DNA of 64,000 bases from Mesorhizobium sp. M9A.F.Ca.ET.002.03.1.2 (GTDB lineage: Bacteria; Pseudomonadota; Alphaproteobacteria; Rhizobiales; Rhizobiaceae): assembly GCF_003952365.1 (NCBI RefSeq), contig NZ_CP034443.1, forward strand, positions 4,147,001-4,211,000, in the 5' to 3' direction. The position numbers and the translations under genes are program-made. Below, in pieces: positions 8,359-16,658 of this stretch. Below the pieces are notes generated by a model. That model made no database searches and was not told where the DNA came from. It saw only the letters and a program-made list of their open reading frames with translations. The number at the start of each line of letters is the position of its first letter. Position 1 is the first letter of the stretch.

Positions 8359-9708
8359 ATGCGCATGACGGATACGCTCGACGCAGCGAAATTGACCGAC
8401 CGCGTCGCAGCCTTGGTCGAGGCTGCCAAACGCGCCGGCGCCGATGCCGCCGACGCGGTTGCGGTGCGCGGCCGTTCGGCCGGCGTGTCGGTGCGGCTTG
8501 GCAAGGTCGAGGGTACCGAGGCGTCCGAGAGCGAGGATGTCGCGCTGCGCGTCTTCGTCGGCAAGCGGGTGGCGAGCGTCTCGGCAACCGCTGCCTCCGA
8601 TCCTAAAGCGCTCGCCGAACGCGCCGTGGCGATGGCGAAGGTCTCGCCCGAGGACCCCTATCAGGGCCTTGCCGACCCGGCCCTGCTGGTCGATAAGCCG
8701 CGCGACCTCGATCTGTTCGACCCGACGGAGGTCTCCGCCGACCAGTTGAAGGAAGCAGCCCTTGCCGCGGAAGCGGCGGCGCTTGCCGTCAAGGGTGTCA
8801 CCAATTCGGCCGGCAGCGGCGCCAGCGCCGGGCTCGGCGGTCTGGTGCTCGCCACCTCGCACGGCTTCGTCGGCCACTATGTCGCGTCGCGCTTTTCGCG
8901 CTCGACCAGCGTCATCGCCGGCGAGGGCACCGGCATGGAGCGCGACTATGAATATTCCTCGCGCCAGCATTTTGCCGATCTCGATGCGCCGGAGGATATC
9001 GGGCGCAAGGCCGGCGAACGCGCCGCGCGGCGTATCGGCGCGCGCAAGGCGGCGACCGGGCCGGTCGACGTGGTGTTCGACCCGCGCGTCGCCCGCGGCA
9101 TCGCCGGCCATCTCGGCGCCGCCATCAATGGCGCGTCGGTCGCGCGCAAGACCAGCTTTTTGCGCGACATGATGGGCAGAAAGGTGGCGGCGGCCGCGAT
9201 CACCGTCACCGACGAGCCGCTCCGGCGCCGCGGCCAGGCGTCGCGTCCGTTCGACGGCGAAGGCATCGAGGGCGAAAGACTGCTCATGGTCGAGAAGGGT
9301 GTTTTGAACCATTGGTTCCTGTCGACCTCGGCCGCGCGGGAATTGGGGCTGATCACCAACGGCCGCGGCTCGCGCAGCGGCTCTTCGGTCTCGCCGTCAT
9401 CGACCAACCTCGCCATCGAGCCGGGCGAGCGGACGCCCGAAGACCTCATCAAGTCGCTTAAATCAGGCTTTTACGTCACCGAAGTGTTCGGCCAGGGCGT
9501 CGACATGGTGACCGGCGAGTACAGCCGCGGCGCTTCCGGCTTCTGGATCGAGAATGGCGAGCTTGCCTATCCGGTCGCCGAGGTGACCATCGCCTCGAAC
9601 CTGAAGGCCATGTTCCTCAGCATGGTCCCGGCGAGCGATCTCGATCGCAATTTCGGCACCGCGGCACCAACGCTGCTGATCGAAGGCATGACCCTTGCCG
9701 GAGCTTGA
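8359..9708 (+). CDS. pmbA: TldD/PmbA (TldE) family metalloprotease subunit
   Basis: Member of the TldD/PmbA family; in characterised systems TldD and TldE form a heterodimeric zinc protease that trims peptides such as microcins and antitoxins. Conserved stretches include GVSVRLGKVE near the N-terminus, DVVFDPRVARGI, the GRGSRSGSSVSPSSTN segment and the C-terminal SNLKAMF. The zinc-binding HExxxH motif of TldD is absent, as in PmbA/TldE partners. ATG 8359 (MRMTD) is preferred over the longer frame from 8311. The next gene begins 14 nt inside this one, and the run continues into lipid A genes. Confidence 0.85.
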   Translation: MRMTDTLDAAKLTDRVAALVEAAKRAGADAADAVAVRGRSAGVSVRLGKVEGTEASESEDVALRVFVGKRVASVSATAASDPKALAERAVAMAKVSPEDPYQGLADPALLVDKPRDLDLFDPTEVSADQLKEAALAAEAAALAVKGVTNSAGSGASAGLGGLVLATSHGFVGHYVASRFSRSTSVIAGEGTGMERDYEYSSRQHFADLDAPEDIGRKAGERAARRIGARKAATGPVDVVFDPRVARGIAGHLGAAINGASVARKTSFLRDMMGRKVAAAAITVTDEPLRRRGQASRPFDGEGIEGERLLMVEKGVLNHWFLSTSAARELGLITNGRGSRSGSSVSPSSTNLAIEPGERTPEDLIKSLKSGFYVTEVFGQGVDMVTGEYSRGASGFWIENGELAYPVAEVTIASNLKAMFLSMVPASDLDRNFGTAAPTLLIEGMTLAGA

Positions 9709-10501
9709 CCAGGTCATATCCGCTGGGGCTCGCGCGGATTTGGCCCTCCTGCGCGACGCTGCCCGCGAGGCGGGCGCCATTGCCATGCGCTATTTCGGCA
9801 ACAACCCGCAAGTCTGGATGAAGGGCGGCACCTCGCCGGTCAGCGAGGCCGACCACGCCGCCGACGCCTATCTGCGCGAAACCTTGCTTGCGGCGCGGCC
9901 GGACTATGGCTGGCTGTCGGAGGAGACGGCCGACAATCCGGCAAGGCTTGCCGCCCGCCGCACCTTCGTCGTCGATCCGATCGACGGCACGCGCGGCTTC
10001 CTCGAAGGCCTCCGCTCCTGGTGCGTCAGCGTCGCGGTGGTCGAGGACGGCCGCACGCTTGCCGGCGTGCTCGAATGTCCGGCTATGGAGGAGACCTATT
10101 GGGCGCTGCCCGGCGAGGGCGCGTTCCTGAACGGCCGTCGCATTGCCGCGCGCCGCCCGGCGGCGACGGTCGACATTGGCGGGCCGAAGCCGTTGATCGA
10201 CCTGATGCCGGCGGAATGGCGGGGCCGGCTGAACCGCGTGCCCTATATTCCCTCGCTCGCCTATCGGCTGGCGATGGTCGCCAATGGCGCGCTGGACGCG
10301 ACCTTCGTCAAACCCAACGCACATGACTGGGACATTGCCGCGGCGGACCTCATCCTGCGCGAGGCTGGCGGCGCACTGCTCGACCAGAACGGCCGCGCGC
10401 CGCGCTATGCCGGCGAAGTGATCCGCCACAGCGCGCTGGTTGCCGGCAGCGGCGAACTCCTCGCCATCCTCTCCGGCGTCATCGCCGGGCTGGACAATTG
10501 A
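9695..10501 (+). CDS. Inositol monophosphatase-family phosphatase, likely 3'(2'),5'-bisphosphate nucleotidase
   Basis: 268-residue member of the lithium-sensitive IMPase fold. Metal-site motifs are WLSEET (about 73-78), DPIDGTRGF (94-102) and WDIAAADLILREAGG near residue 213. The GTRGF variant and SEET spacing resemble CysQ, which recycles 3'-phosphoadenosine 5'-phosphate, more than suhB-type inositol phosphatases. The start is TTG 9695, overlapping the pmbA stop by 14 nt. Placement between pmbA and lipid A genes is seen in related rhizobia. The exact substrate is inferred. Confidence 0.8.
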   Translation: MPELDQVISAGARADLALLRDAAREAGAIAMRYFGNNPQVWMKGGTSPVSEADHAADAYLRETLLAARPDYGWLSEETADNPARLAARRTFVVDPIDGTRGFLEGLRSWCVSVAVVEDGRTLAGVLECPAMEETYWALPGEGAFLNGRRIAARRPAATVDIGGPKPLIDLMPAEWRGRLNRVPYIPSLAYRLAMVANGALDATFVKPNAHDWDIAAADLILREAGGALLDQNGRAPRYAGEVIRHSALVAGSGELLAILSGVIAGLDN

Positions 10502-10575
10502 GCATTTTCAATGGTTCCAAAGTCGGCGGCTTTGGTCTAGACCTGTCACAAACTCACGATATGTGAAGGACCGAC

Positions 10576-10821
10576 ATGGCCGCGGAAGACGGAAAGAAGC
10601 AACTTTTGCACCTGGTGTTCGGCGGCGAACTCAAGAATCTGAGCGGAGCCGAATTCCGCGACCTCGACGCGCTCGACATCGTTGGTATCTATCCCGATTA
10701 TCAGTCCGCGAAAGCGGCGTGGAAAGCCAAGGCCCAAGCCAGCGTCGACAATGCCCATATGCGTTATTTCGTCGTTCACCTGCACCGGTTGCTCGACCCC
10801 GACAACAAGGCTGCCAGTTAA
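10576..10821 (+). CDS. DUF4170 family protein
   Basis: 81-residue protein matching the alphaproteobacterial DUF4170 family, with LHLVFGGEL at the N-terminus, GIYPDYQSAKAAWKAKAQ in the middle and YFVVHLHRLLDP at the end. It has no signal peptide or membrane segment. The start is the ATG at 10576, after a short gap from the phosphatase gene, and the acyltransferase gene begins 5 nt after its stop. Conserved association with kdtA/lpxK genes suggests a link to lipopolysaccharide assembly, but no activity is known to me. Confidence 0.85.
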   Translation: MAAEDGKKQLLHLVFGGELKNLSGAEFRDLDALDIVGIYPDYQSAKAAWKAKAQASVDNAHMRYFVVHLHRLLDPDNKAAS

Positions 10822-10826
10822 CATCG

Positions 10827-11615
10827 ATGGACCATGAAGCAGTGAAAGGGCTGGCCACGAGATCCGCGGGCAGAAGGCGCCGTGGCGGCACCTCGAAGAC
10901 ATTCTGGCGCAGAATACGCGAACCGCTGGCGCAATCGCGATTCGTCAAGAACGCCATCGCCAGCCTGTTCGCGCAGTTCGTTCGCCTCATCCGCCTGACC
11001 AACCGTGTGGTCGACGGATCGACGCAGATGTCGGGCGGCGCCTACCGGCAATTCGAGCCGGGCATCATTGCGCTGTGGCACGGTCAGCATCTTCTGACCC
11101 CGGCCTACTATCCCAAGGGACGGCAGCTGGTCGCCATGGTGTCGCGCAGCGCCGACGCCGAGCTCAACGCGCTGATGCTCGAGAGGTTCGGCATCGAGGC
11201 GGTGCGCGGCTCGGGCGGGCGCCAAAACTCGAAGCATCTCGACAAGGGCGGCGCCAAAGCGCTGCTTGCCCTGAAAAAGTCGCTCGCCGCCGGCAAGAAC
11301 GTCGCCATGATCGCTGACATTCCGCATGGCACGCCGCGCGACGCGGGGCTTGGCATCGTTCTCCTGGCGCGGCTTTCGGGCCGGCCGATCCTGCCCGCCG
11401 CCATCGCCACCAGCCGCCGCAAGGTGCTGGAGCGCAGCTGGGACAAGACCACGATCAATCTGCCGTTCGGCCGCTCCTCGATCGTCGTGGGAGCGCCGGT
11501 CTTCGTTCCGGCCGACGCTGATGAGGCCAAAATGGAACGCAAGCGCCAGGAGGTCACGGCCGCGCTCAACGCCGCGACCGCCGAGGCCTACCGTCTCGTG
11601 GATGGCTCGAAATGA
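10827..11615 (+). CDS. Lysophospholipid acyltransferase family protein (DUF374)
   Basis: 262-residue protein of the DUF374 group within the LPLAT superfamily. IIALWHGQHLL carries the family's WHG/WHx(3)L version of the HxxxxD acyltransferase site, followed by AMVSRSADAELNA and GGRQNSKHLDKGGAKALL with substrate-binding features. An amphipathic, basic N-terminus may hold it to the membrane. ATG 10827 starts a frame that overlaps waaA by 4 nt (ATGA). DUF374 proteins usually lie next to kdtA/lpxK in alphaproteobacteria, so acyl transfer to a lipid A intermediate is the likely role. Confidence 0.85.
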   Translation: MDHEAVKGLATRSAGRRRRGGTSKTFWRRIREPLAQSRFVKNAIASLFAQFVRLIRLTNRVVDGSTQMSGGAYRQFEPGIIALWHGQHLLTPAYYPKGRQLVAMVSRSADAELNALMLERFGIEAVRGSGGRQNSKHLDKGGAKALLALKKSLAAGKNVAMIADIPHGTPRDAGLGIVLLARLSGRPILPAAIATSRRKVLERSWDKTTINLPFGRSSIVVGAPVFVPADADEAKMERKRQEVTAALNAATAEAYRLVDGSK

Positions 11616-12928
11616 GCGAGCGCTGGGCGCGCACCTTCCTGACGGCGTATCGTTTCGCAGGCGCAGCCGCCTATCCGCTGATCGGGCCCTATGTCGCCTG
11701 GCGCACCTCCAGGGGCAAGGAAGACCGAATTCGCCGCCGCGAGCGCTATGGCATCGCCGGACGCGAGCGCCCCGAGGGGCCGCTGATCTGGATCCATGCG
11801 GCGAGCGTCGGCGAGACCATCGCCGTCGTGCCGCTGGTCGAGAGCATCCTCGACTATGGCGTCAACATCGTGCTGACGACGGGGACCGTCACCTCCGCTC
11901 AGGTTGCCGACGAACGGCTCGGCGACCGCATCATCCACCAATATGTGCCCCTCGACCTCAAGCCGGCGGTCAGCCGCTTCCTCGACCATTGGCGGCCGGA
12001 TCTGGCGATCATCGCCGAATCGGAGATCTGGCCGATGACCATCCTGGAGCTCGGCGCGCGCCGTGTGCCGCAGGTGCTGGTCAATGGCAGGTTGTCGGAC
12101 CGTTCGTTCAAATCCTGGAAGAAGCGCGCCAACATCGCCGAGGCGCTGTTCGAGAATCTCGCCCATGTCGTCGCTCAATCGCAAATCGATGGCGAGCGCT
12201 TCCTCTCGCTCGGCGCCCGGCCGGTCACCGTGTCCGGCAACCTCAAGGTCGACACCACGCCGCCGCCGGCCGATGAACGGGCGTTGTCCGCGCTGAAGCG
12301 CCAGATCGGCACCCGCCCGACCTGGGCGGCGATCTCGACCCATGACGGCGAGGAGGTGGTGGCCGCCGAAGTTCACGCGACGCTGCACAAGCGTCACCAC
12401 GGTCTTTTGACGATCGTCGTGCCGCGCCATCCCGATCGCGCCGAAGCGCTAGCGGCGCAGATTTCCGGCATGGGCCTGAAAGTCGCGCGGCGCAGCAAGG
12501 GCGACAGGATCACCGCCGATACGGACATTCTGCTCGGCGACACGATCGGCGAGATGGGGCTTTATCTCAGGCTGACCGAGATCGCCTTCGTTGGCCGTTC
12601 GCTCACCTCGCAGGGTGGCCAGAACCCGCTGGAGCCAGCCATGCTCGACACGGCGGTGCTGTCCGGCCGCAATGTCCAGAATTTTCGCGAGGCCTATCAG
12701 CGCCTGCTCGACAGCGGCGGCGCCAAGCTGGTGCGCGACCGCGACATGCTGGCCGGCGCCGTCAATTTCCTTTTGACCAACGAGGTGGCGCGCCACGAGA
12801 TGATAGCAGCGGGTGCGGCGACCGTCGACGAGATGCGCGGCGCGCTGGCGTGCACACTGAAGTCGCTCGAGCCCTACATCCAGCCGTTGGTCGTCAAGTC
12901 GCGCCTCAAGGGCGCCAACGGCCGCTAA
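11612..12928 (+). CDS. waaA: 3-deoxy-D-manno-octulosonic acid (Kdo) transferase
   Basis: 438-residue GT30 enzyme that adds Kdo from CMP-Kdo to the lipid A precursor at the inner membrane. An N-terminal hydrophobic/amphipathic anchor precedes IWIHAASVGET (N-terminal GT-B domain with the conserved glutamate), ESEIWPMTILEL and VNGRLSDRSFKSW. The C-terminal domain has IVVPRHPDRAE and FVGRSLTSQGGQNPLEPA, the nucleotide-sugar site. It overlaps the acyltransferase gene by 4 nt and is followed 1 nt later by lpxK, a clear lipid A/core operon. Confidence 0.93.
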   Translation: MSERWARTFLTAYRFAGAAAYPLIGPYVAWRTSRGKEDRIRRRERYGIAGRERPEGPLIWIHAASVGETIAVVPLVESILDYGVNIVLTTGTVTSAQVADERLGDRIIHQYVPLDLKPAVSRFLDHWRPDLAIIAESEIWPMTILELGARRVPQVLVNGRLSDRSFKSWKKRANIAEALFENLAHVVAQSQIDGERFLSLGARPVTVSGNLKVDTTPPPADERALSALKRQIGTRPTWAAISTHDGEEVVAAEVHATLHKRHHGLLTIVVPRHPDRAEALAAQISGMGLKVARRSKGDRITADTDILLGDTIGEMGLYLRLTEIAFVGRSLTSQGGQNPLEPAMLDTAVLSGRNVQNFREAYQRLLDSGGAKLVRDRDMLAGAVNFLLTNEVARHEMIAAGAATVDEMRGALACTLKSLEPYIQPLVVKSRLKGANGR

Positions 12929-12929
12929 A

Positions 12930-14015
12930 GTGGCCAGCGAAGCGCCACCCTTCTGGTGGGAAGAACCGGACTGGCGCGCGCTGGCGCTGGCGCCGCTGTC
13001 CGCGATCTATGCACTCGTTGCCGGCCGCCGCATGCGCTCGGCGGCGCGCGAAAAGGTCGAGGCGCCGGTGCTGTGCGTCGGCAACTTCACCGTCGGCGGC
13101 ACCGGAAAGACGCCGGTGGCGATCGCGCTGGCCGGACAGGCCAGGCGCATGCAGCTCAATCCCGGTTTCCTGTCGCGCGGCCATGGCGGCTCGTTCGGCG
13201 AGCCGCATGTCGTCGATCGCCATCACGACGCCGCCAGGCATGTCGGCGACGAGCCGCTGCTTCTGGCCGAACACGCGCCGGTCGCGGTGACGCCGAACCG
13301 CGCCGCCGGCGCGCGTCTTCTACTGGAAAAACACGGCTGTGATTTCCTGATCATGGATGACGGCTTCCAGAGCGCGCGCATCCATATCGATTACGCGCTG
13401 GTCGTCGTCGACGCACGCTACGGCGTCGGCAATGGCCGTGTCATTCCCGGCGGTCCGCTCAGGGCTGGTATCGTCGACCAACTGGTCTTCACCAGCGCGC
13501 TGCTGAAGATGGGCGAGGGCCTTGCTGCCGATGCGGTCGTCCGCCAGGCGGCGCGCGCCGGCCGGCCGATCTTCGAGGCGCGTACACGGCCAAGCAGCAA
13601 GGCGGGGCTGGCCGGCAAGCGGTTTCTGGCCTTTGCCGGCATCGGCCATCCCGACAAATTCTTCGACACGGTCCGTGAGGCCGGCGGCGAAGTCGCGCTG
13701 ACCCGGTCGTTTCCTGATCATCATTTCTACGGCGAGGACGAGCTTGCCGAACTGGCAACGACGGCGCGCCGTGCCGGGCTTGGCCTCATCACCACCGCCA
13801 AGGACGCCGCCCGGCTGCGCCACGATGCCGCGCCCGCCGATTTCCTTGGGCAGCTCGATGTGCTGGAGATCGACACCGTGTTCGATCCTGACCACGTGCC
13901 CGAACGCATCATCGACGAGACGCTCGATGCCTGGCGGCAGCGCAAGCTGAAGGGTGAGCAGTGGACGCTTCGTCATCCTAGGGCGGAGCGACGCGAAGCG
14001 GAGCGCAGACCCTAG
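12930..14015 (+). CDS. lpxK: Tetraacyldisaccharide 4'-kinase
   Basis: LpxK phosphorylates the 4' position of the lipid A disaccharide. The N-terminus has a membrane-associated helix, then a Walker A motif in NFTVGGTGKTPVAIAL, the LIMDDGFQS Walker B/catalytic segment, and RVIPGGPLR. The start is GTG 12930, directly after the waaA stop. At 361 residues it is slightly long. The last 16 or so residues (RHPRAERREAERRP) are encoded by the left arm of an intergenic repeat that also provides the stop codon, so the native C-terminus has probably been extended or replaced. Confidence 0.92.
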   Translation: MASEAPPFWWEEPDWRALALAPLSAIYALVAGRRMRSAAREKVEAPVLCVGNFTVGGTGKTPVAIALAGQARRMQLNPGFLSRGHGGSFGEPHVVDRHHDAARHVGDEPLLLAEHAPVAVTPNRAAGARLLLEKHGCDFLIMDDGFQSARIHIDYALVVVDARYGVGNGRVIPGGPLRAGIVDQLVFTSALLKMGEGLAADAVVRQAARAGRPIFEARTRPSSKAGLAGKRFLAFAGIGHPDKFFDTVREAGGEVALTRSFPDHHFYGEDELAELATTARRAGLGLITTAKDAARLRHDAAPADFLGQLDVLEIDTVFDPDHVPERIIDETLDAWRQRKLKGEQWTLRHPRAERREAERRP

Positions 14016-14187
14016 GATCCATGCCGCGACATGGGAGCGCCACAACGGTGCAGAACCTGCAGTGCGGAAGTCAGGCAGAAGGGATCGCAACCTTTGCGCC
14101 GCTGCGTTCTTCGGCCGAACTCACGGCATGGATCCCAGGGTCTCCGCGACGTCGCTTCGCTCCTGCTTCGCCCTGGGATGACGAAGG
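13968..14187. repeat. Mosaic inverted-repeat element at the lpxK 3' end
   Basis: About 220 bp bounded by CTTCGTCATCC(T/C)AGGG and its inverse CCCTGGGATGACGAAG. Each arm continues through GC-rich GCGAAGCG-type motifs and AGACCCT(A/G)GGATCCATGCC, giving imperfect arms of about 60 bp around a unique centre. This resembles dispersed rhizobial intergenic mosaic elements. The left arm is translated as the end of LpxK, whose TAG stop falls inside CCCTAGGATCC. Confidence 0.8.
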
Positions 14188-14195
14188 AGAGGTGA

Positions 14196-14429
14196 CTACC
14201 GCCGGCTGCGCAACTCCGGATGCGCCTCGATCTCGCGGCGCAGCGAGGCGGCGGCACTCACATAGGGCTCTTGCCTGGCGACACTCCAGTATTTGAGCTC
14301 ATCGAGCGGGATGCTTTCGCCGGTGACCGCGCAGCGCACGAAGGCGCCAGGGCTGGTCACCTGGAAGTCGCCGTCGAGGTAGCGGATACGGGCTTCCTTG
14401 CCGCCAGGGCCTTCGAAACGGTTCATCAT
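14196..14429 (-). CDS. DUF2093 family protein
   Basis: 77-residue protein of the rhizobial DUF2093 family, recognised from EARIRYLDGDFQVTSPG, FVRCAVTGESIPLDELKYW and the C-terminal QEPYVSAAAS segment. There is one Cys, in an RCAVTG context, and no membrane segment. It is convergent with lpxK across the mosaic repeat. The function is unknown; the gene is commonly found beside lpxK in this order. Confidence 0.85.
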   Translation of the reverse strand: MMNRFEGPGGKEARIRYLDGDFQVTSPGAFVRCAVTGESIPLDELKYWSVARQEPYVSAAASLRREIEAHPELRSRR

Positions 14430-14597
14430 GAGGTGGCGCCAAGGTTCATGACGATGTCATCGCCACAAATCGCGGGCAAGGTCAAGCTTGGAGCGAGATG
14501 AAGCGGGCAGCGAGGCGCGGGAAACGCGGGCTCAGCGCAAAGCCGGTTGGCCCGGGGCATAGCATATTTGTTCTTGCTTTGTGCCGGCAGTTATGCT

Positions 14598-14656
14598 ATG
14601 GATTTAAGCATGGTGCTGATTTGCGCCAACGACCCGCCGCCGAGGCGGGTTTTTAT
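14598..14656 (+). ncRNA. Candidate small RNA ending in an intrinsic terminator
   Basis: The 275-base gap between two minus-strand genes holds a plus-strand intrinsic terminator without any plus-strand gene to serve. A weak promoter-like pair (TTGTTC about 14568, TATGCT about 14592, 18-nt spacer) lies upstream, giving a possible transcript of about 55-60 nt. A short frame from the ATG at 14598 could instead be a leader peptide. The call rests on terminator orientation and promoter-like spacing only. Confidence 0.35.
14632..14654 (+). terminator. Rho-independent terminator (plus strand)
   Basis: Stem ACCCGCC / GGCGGGT around a 5-nt GCCGA loop, followed by a T-rich run on the plus strand. The opposite strand lacks a U tract, so it would not terminate the minus-strand LysR gene. 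Confidence 0.7.
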
Positions 14657-14704
14657 TTCAGGCCTCGGTGCCATCTTCAAGCCGCAAGGTGGACGCCCGG
14701 TATC

Positions 14705-15637
14705 TTACTGCTCGGCCGCGATGAAATCCTCGATTGTCTCCGCCGCCAGCCCAGCCTGCAGCGCGATGCGCCGCGCAAGCTCGGCTGCGGCGGCGCGCGG
14801 CCGCCCCATCGGCCGGTCGAGCCAGTAGGATATCGGGCTCAGCACGATGCGGTCGTCGACAGCGGCGATGCGGCCCGACGTCAGCTGATGCTTGGTCATC
14901 GGCGGCCGCGCCAGCGCGATGCCGAGGCCATGGGCCGCGGCGTCGAGCACCAGATTGTAGTCCTCGAAGCGGCGGTCCTGCGGGCGCGGGCGATAGTCCA
15001 TGTCCTGCGCACCAAACCAGGCGCGCCAGGCCGAGGCGTCCGAATCGTTGATCAGCGGGAATTTGAGCAGCCGGGCAGGGTCGCCGCGGCCGATCTCCCT
15101 GGCGAGGTCCGGCGAGGCGATCGGGAAGACATGTTCCTCGAAAAGCTGCACCGAGACGCGGCCCGGGATGCGGCCGCGGCCGCAGCGGATCGACAGATCG
15201 ATACCCTCCTCGGCGAGGTCCGCCTGGCGGATGTCGACATCGAGCACGATGCGCAGCTTGGACGGGTTGTTTTCCAGCTCTGCCATGCGCGGCATCAGCC
15301 ACAGCCCGCTGACCGAGGGGATAGAGGTCAGCCGCACCACGGCGGTGCCGCGCGGCTCGACCCAGCGGTCCGAATTGCTGGATATCAAGGCGAAGGCCTC
15401 GCTGGTGCGCAGATGCAGCCGGTTGCCTTCGATCGTCAGCGAAACGCCGCGCGCGCCGCGATCGAACACTTTGAGCCCGAGCCAATCCTCGAGCTTGGCG
15501 ATCTGCCGGCTGACGGCGCCATGGGTGATGTTGAGTTTTTCGGCGGCGGCCGAAAAACTGCCTGTCCGCGCCGCGGCGTCGAAGGCGCGCAGGGTTTCGA
15601 GCGGCAGCATCGTGTCGGAGCTGTGATCCATAGTCAC
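14705..15637 (-). CDS. LysR family transcriptional regulator (GcvA-like)
   Basis: 310-residue regulator with an N-terminal winged helix-turn-helix (LETLRAFDAAARTGSFSAAA, then THGAVSRQIAKLEDWLG) and a LysR substrate-binding domain (LWLMPRMAELE, DLSIRCGRG, HGLGIALARP). The start is GTG 15637 or, two codons later, ATG 15631. It is divergent from the EamA exporter with 83 bases between, the usual layout for a regulator and its target. A perfect 9-bp inverted repeat spans its own start codon, suggesting autorepression. The effector is unknown. Confidence 0.88.
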   Translation of the reverse strand: MTMDHSSDTMLPLETLRAFDAAARTGSFSAAAEKLNITHGAVSRQIAKLEDWLGLKVFDRGARGVSLTIEGNRLHLRTSEAFALISSNSDRWVEPRGTAVVRLTSIPSVSGLWLMPRMAELENNPSKLRIVLDVDIRQADLAEEGIDLSIRCGRGRIPGRVSVQLFEEHVFPIASPDLAREIGRGDPARLLKFPLINDSDASAWRAWFGAQDMDYRPRPQDRRFEDYNLVLDAAAHGLGIALARPPMTKHQLTSGRIAAVDDRIVLSPISYWLDRPMGRPRAAAAELARRIALQAGLAAETIEDFIAAEQ

Positions 15638-15642
15638 AGCTC
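15618..15642. promoter_or_regulatory. Operator-like inverted repeat over the LysR start
   Basis: GAGCTGTGA (15618-15626) and TCACAGCTC (15634-15642) form perfect 9-bp arms with a 7-nt spacer, overlapping the LysR initiation codons and facing the EamA promoter region. Probable site for the adjacent LysR protein, by position. Confidence 0.55.
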
Positions 15643-15720
15643 ACTCTCGATTTGGTCGTTTGTCAACCGGCCCGCAATGGCGTTTTCTGCCTCCGGGACA
15701 ATAAAGCACGAGGATGTGAG

Positions 15721-16614
15721 ATGAGCGCCTATGCCGGAACGTTGAATACGACACAGCGGATGGACACCACGGCAGCCATCGCTGTGGCACTGACGGTGGT
15801 TGGCTGGGCCTCTGCCTTTCCGGCAATCCGCGCCGGCCTCGCCGCCTTCGGGCCGCTGGAACTCGGCGCGCTGCGCTTCGCCATCGCGGCGGTGCCGGCG
15901 GCGATCTTCCTCGCCGTCAAGCGGCCGGCGCTGCCCCGGCTCGACGAGTTGTGGCGCTTTGCGATCGGCGGCGTCGTCTTCGTTGCGCTGTATACGGTAA
16001 TGCTCAACTACGGTGAGCTGACGGTTTCTGCTGGTGCTGCCGGCTTCATCATCAATGTGAGCCCGATCTTCACCGCGATCATGGCGATGGCGCTGCTCGG
16101 CGAACGTTTTTCGGGCGTGGCCTGGCTCGGCACCGCCATTTCCTTCGCCGGCATCGGCATCATTGCGATGGGCGAGGGGCAGGGCCTGAATTTCAACACC
16201 GGCGCGCTGCTGGTTTTGGGTTCGGCGCTGTGCTCGGCGGTCAACACCATCGTCCAGAAGCCGCTGTTTGCCCGCCATCATCCGCTGACCATTTCGGCTT
16301 CCAACATGGTGCTCGGCGCACTCTGCCTGGTGCCCTTCCTGCCGAGCGGCCTGTCGCAGGCGGCGGTCGCCGATACCGCCGGCCTCGGGGCCGTCATCTT
16401 TCTCGGCATCGTGCCGAGCCTGATCGCCTACGCCGCCTGGGCAACAGCACTTTCCCGCCTGCCGGCAGCCCGCGCCTCGAACTTCCTCTACCTGGTTTCG
16501 CCAGTGGCGACGTCGATCGGCTTCTTCTGGCTCGGCGAAGTGCCGACGCTGCTCGGCATCATCGGCGGCGCGCTGGCTCTGGGCGGCGTCATCGTGGTGA
16601 ATTTGAAAAGGTGA
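15721..16614 (+). CDS. EamA/DMT family transporter
   Basis: 298-residue membrane protein with about ten hydrophobic segments and two internally similar EamA halves (TVVGWASAFPAIRAGL; NFGELTV-like NYGELTVSAGAAGFIINVSPIF; second half LGALCLVPFLPSG ... FLYLVSPVATSIGFFWLGE). Such transporters usually export metabolites or amino acids. ATG 15721 is preceded by GAGG; the open frame extends upstream to 15652 without a better signal. It is divergent from the LysR gene that probably controls it. Confidence 0.88.
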   Translation: MSAYAGTLNTTQRMDTTAAIAVALTVVGWASAFPAIRAGLAAFGPLELGALRFAIAAVPAAIFLAVKRPALPRLDELWRFAIGGVVFVALYTVMLNYGELTVSAGAAGFIINVSPIFTAIMAMALLGERFSGVAWLGTAISFAGIGIIAMGEGQGLNFNTGALLVLGSALCSAVNTIVQKPLFARHHPLTISASNMVLGALCLVPFLPSGLSQAAVADTAGLGAVIFLGIVPSLIAYAAWATALSRLPAARASNFLYLVSPVATSIGFFWLGEVPTLLGIIGGALALGGVIVVNLKR

Positions 16615-16658
16615 ATCAGAGGGTTGTAAGGTTTTCCTGACTTAAAATGATCGCCTGC

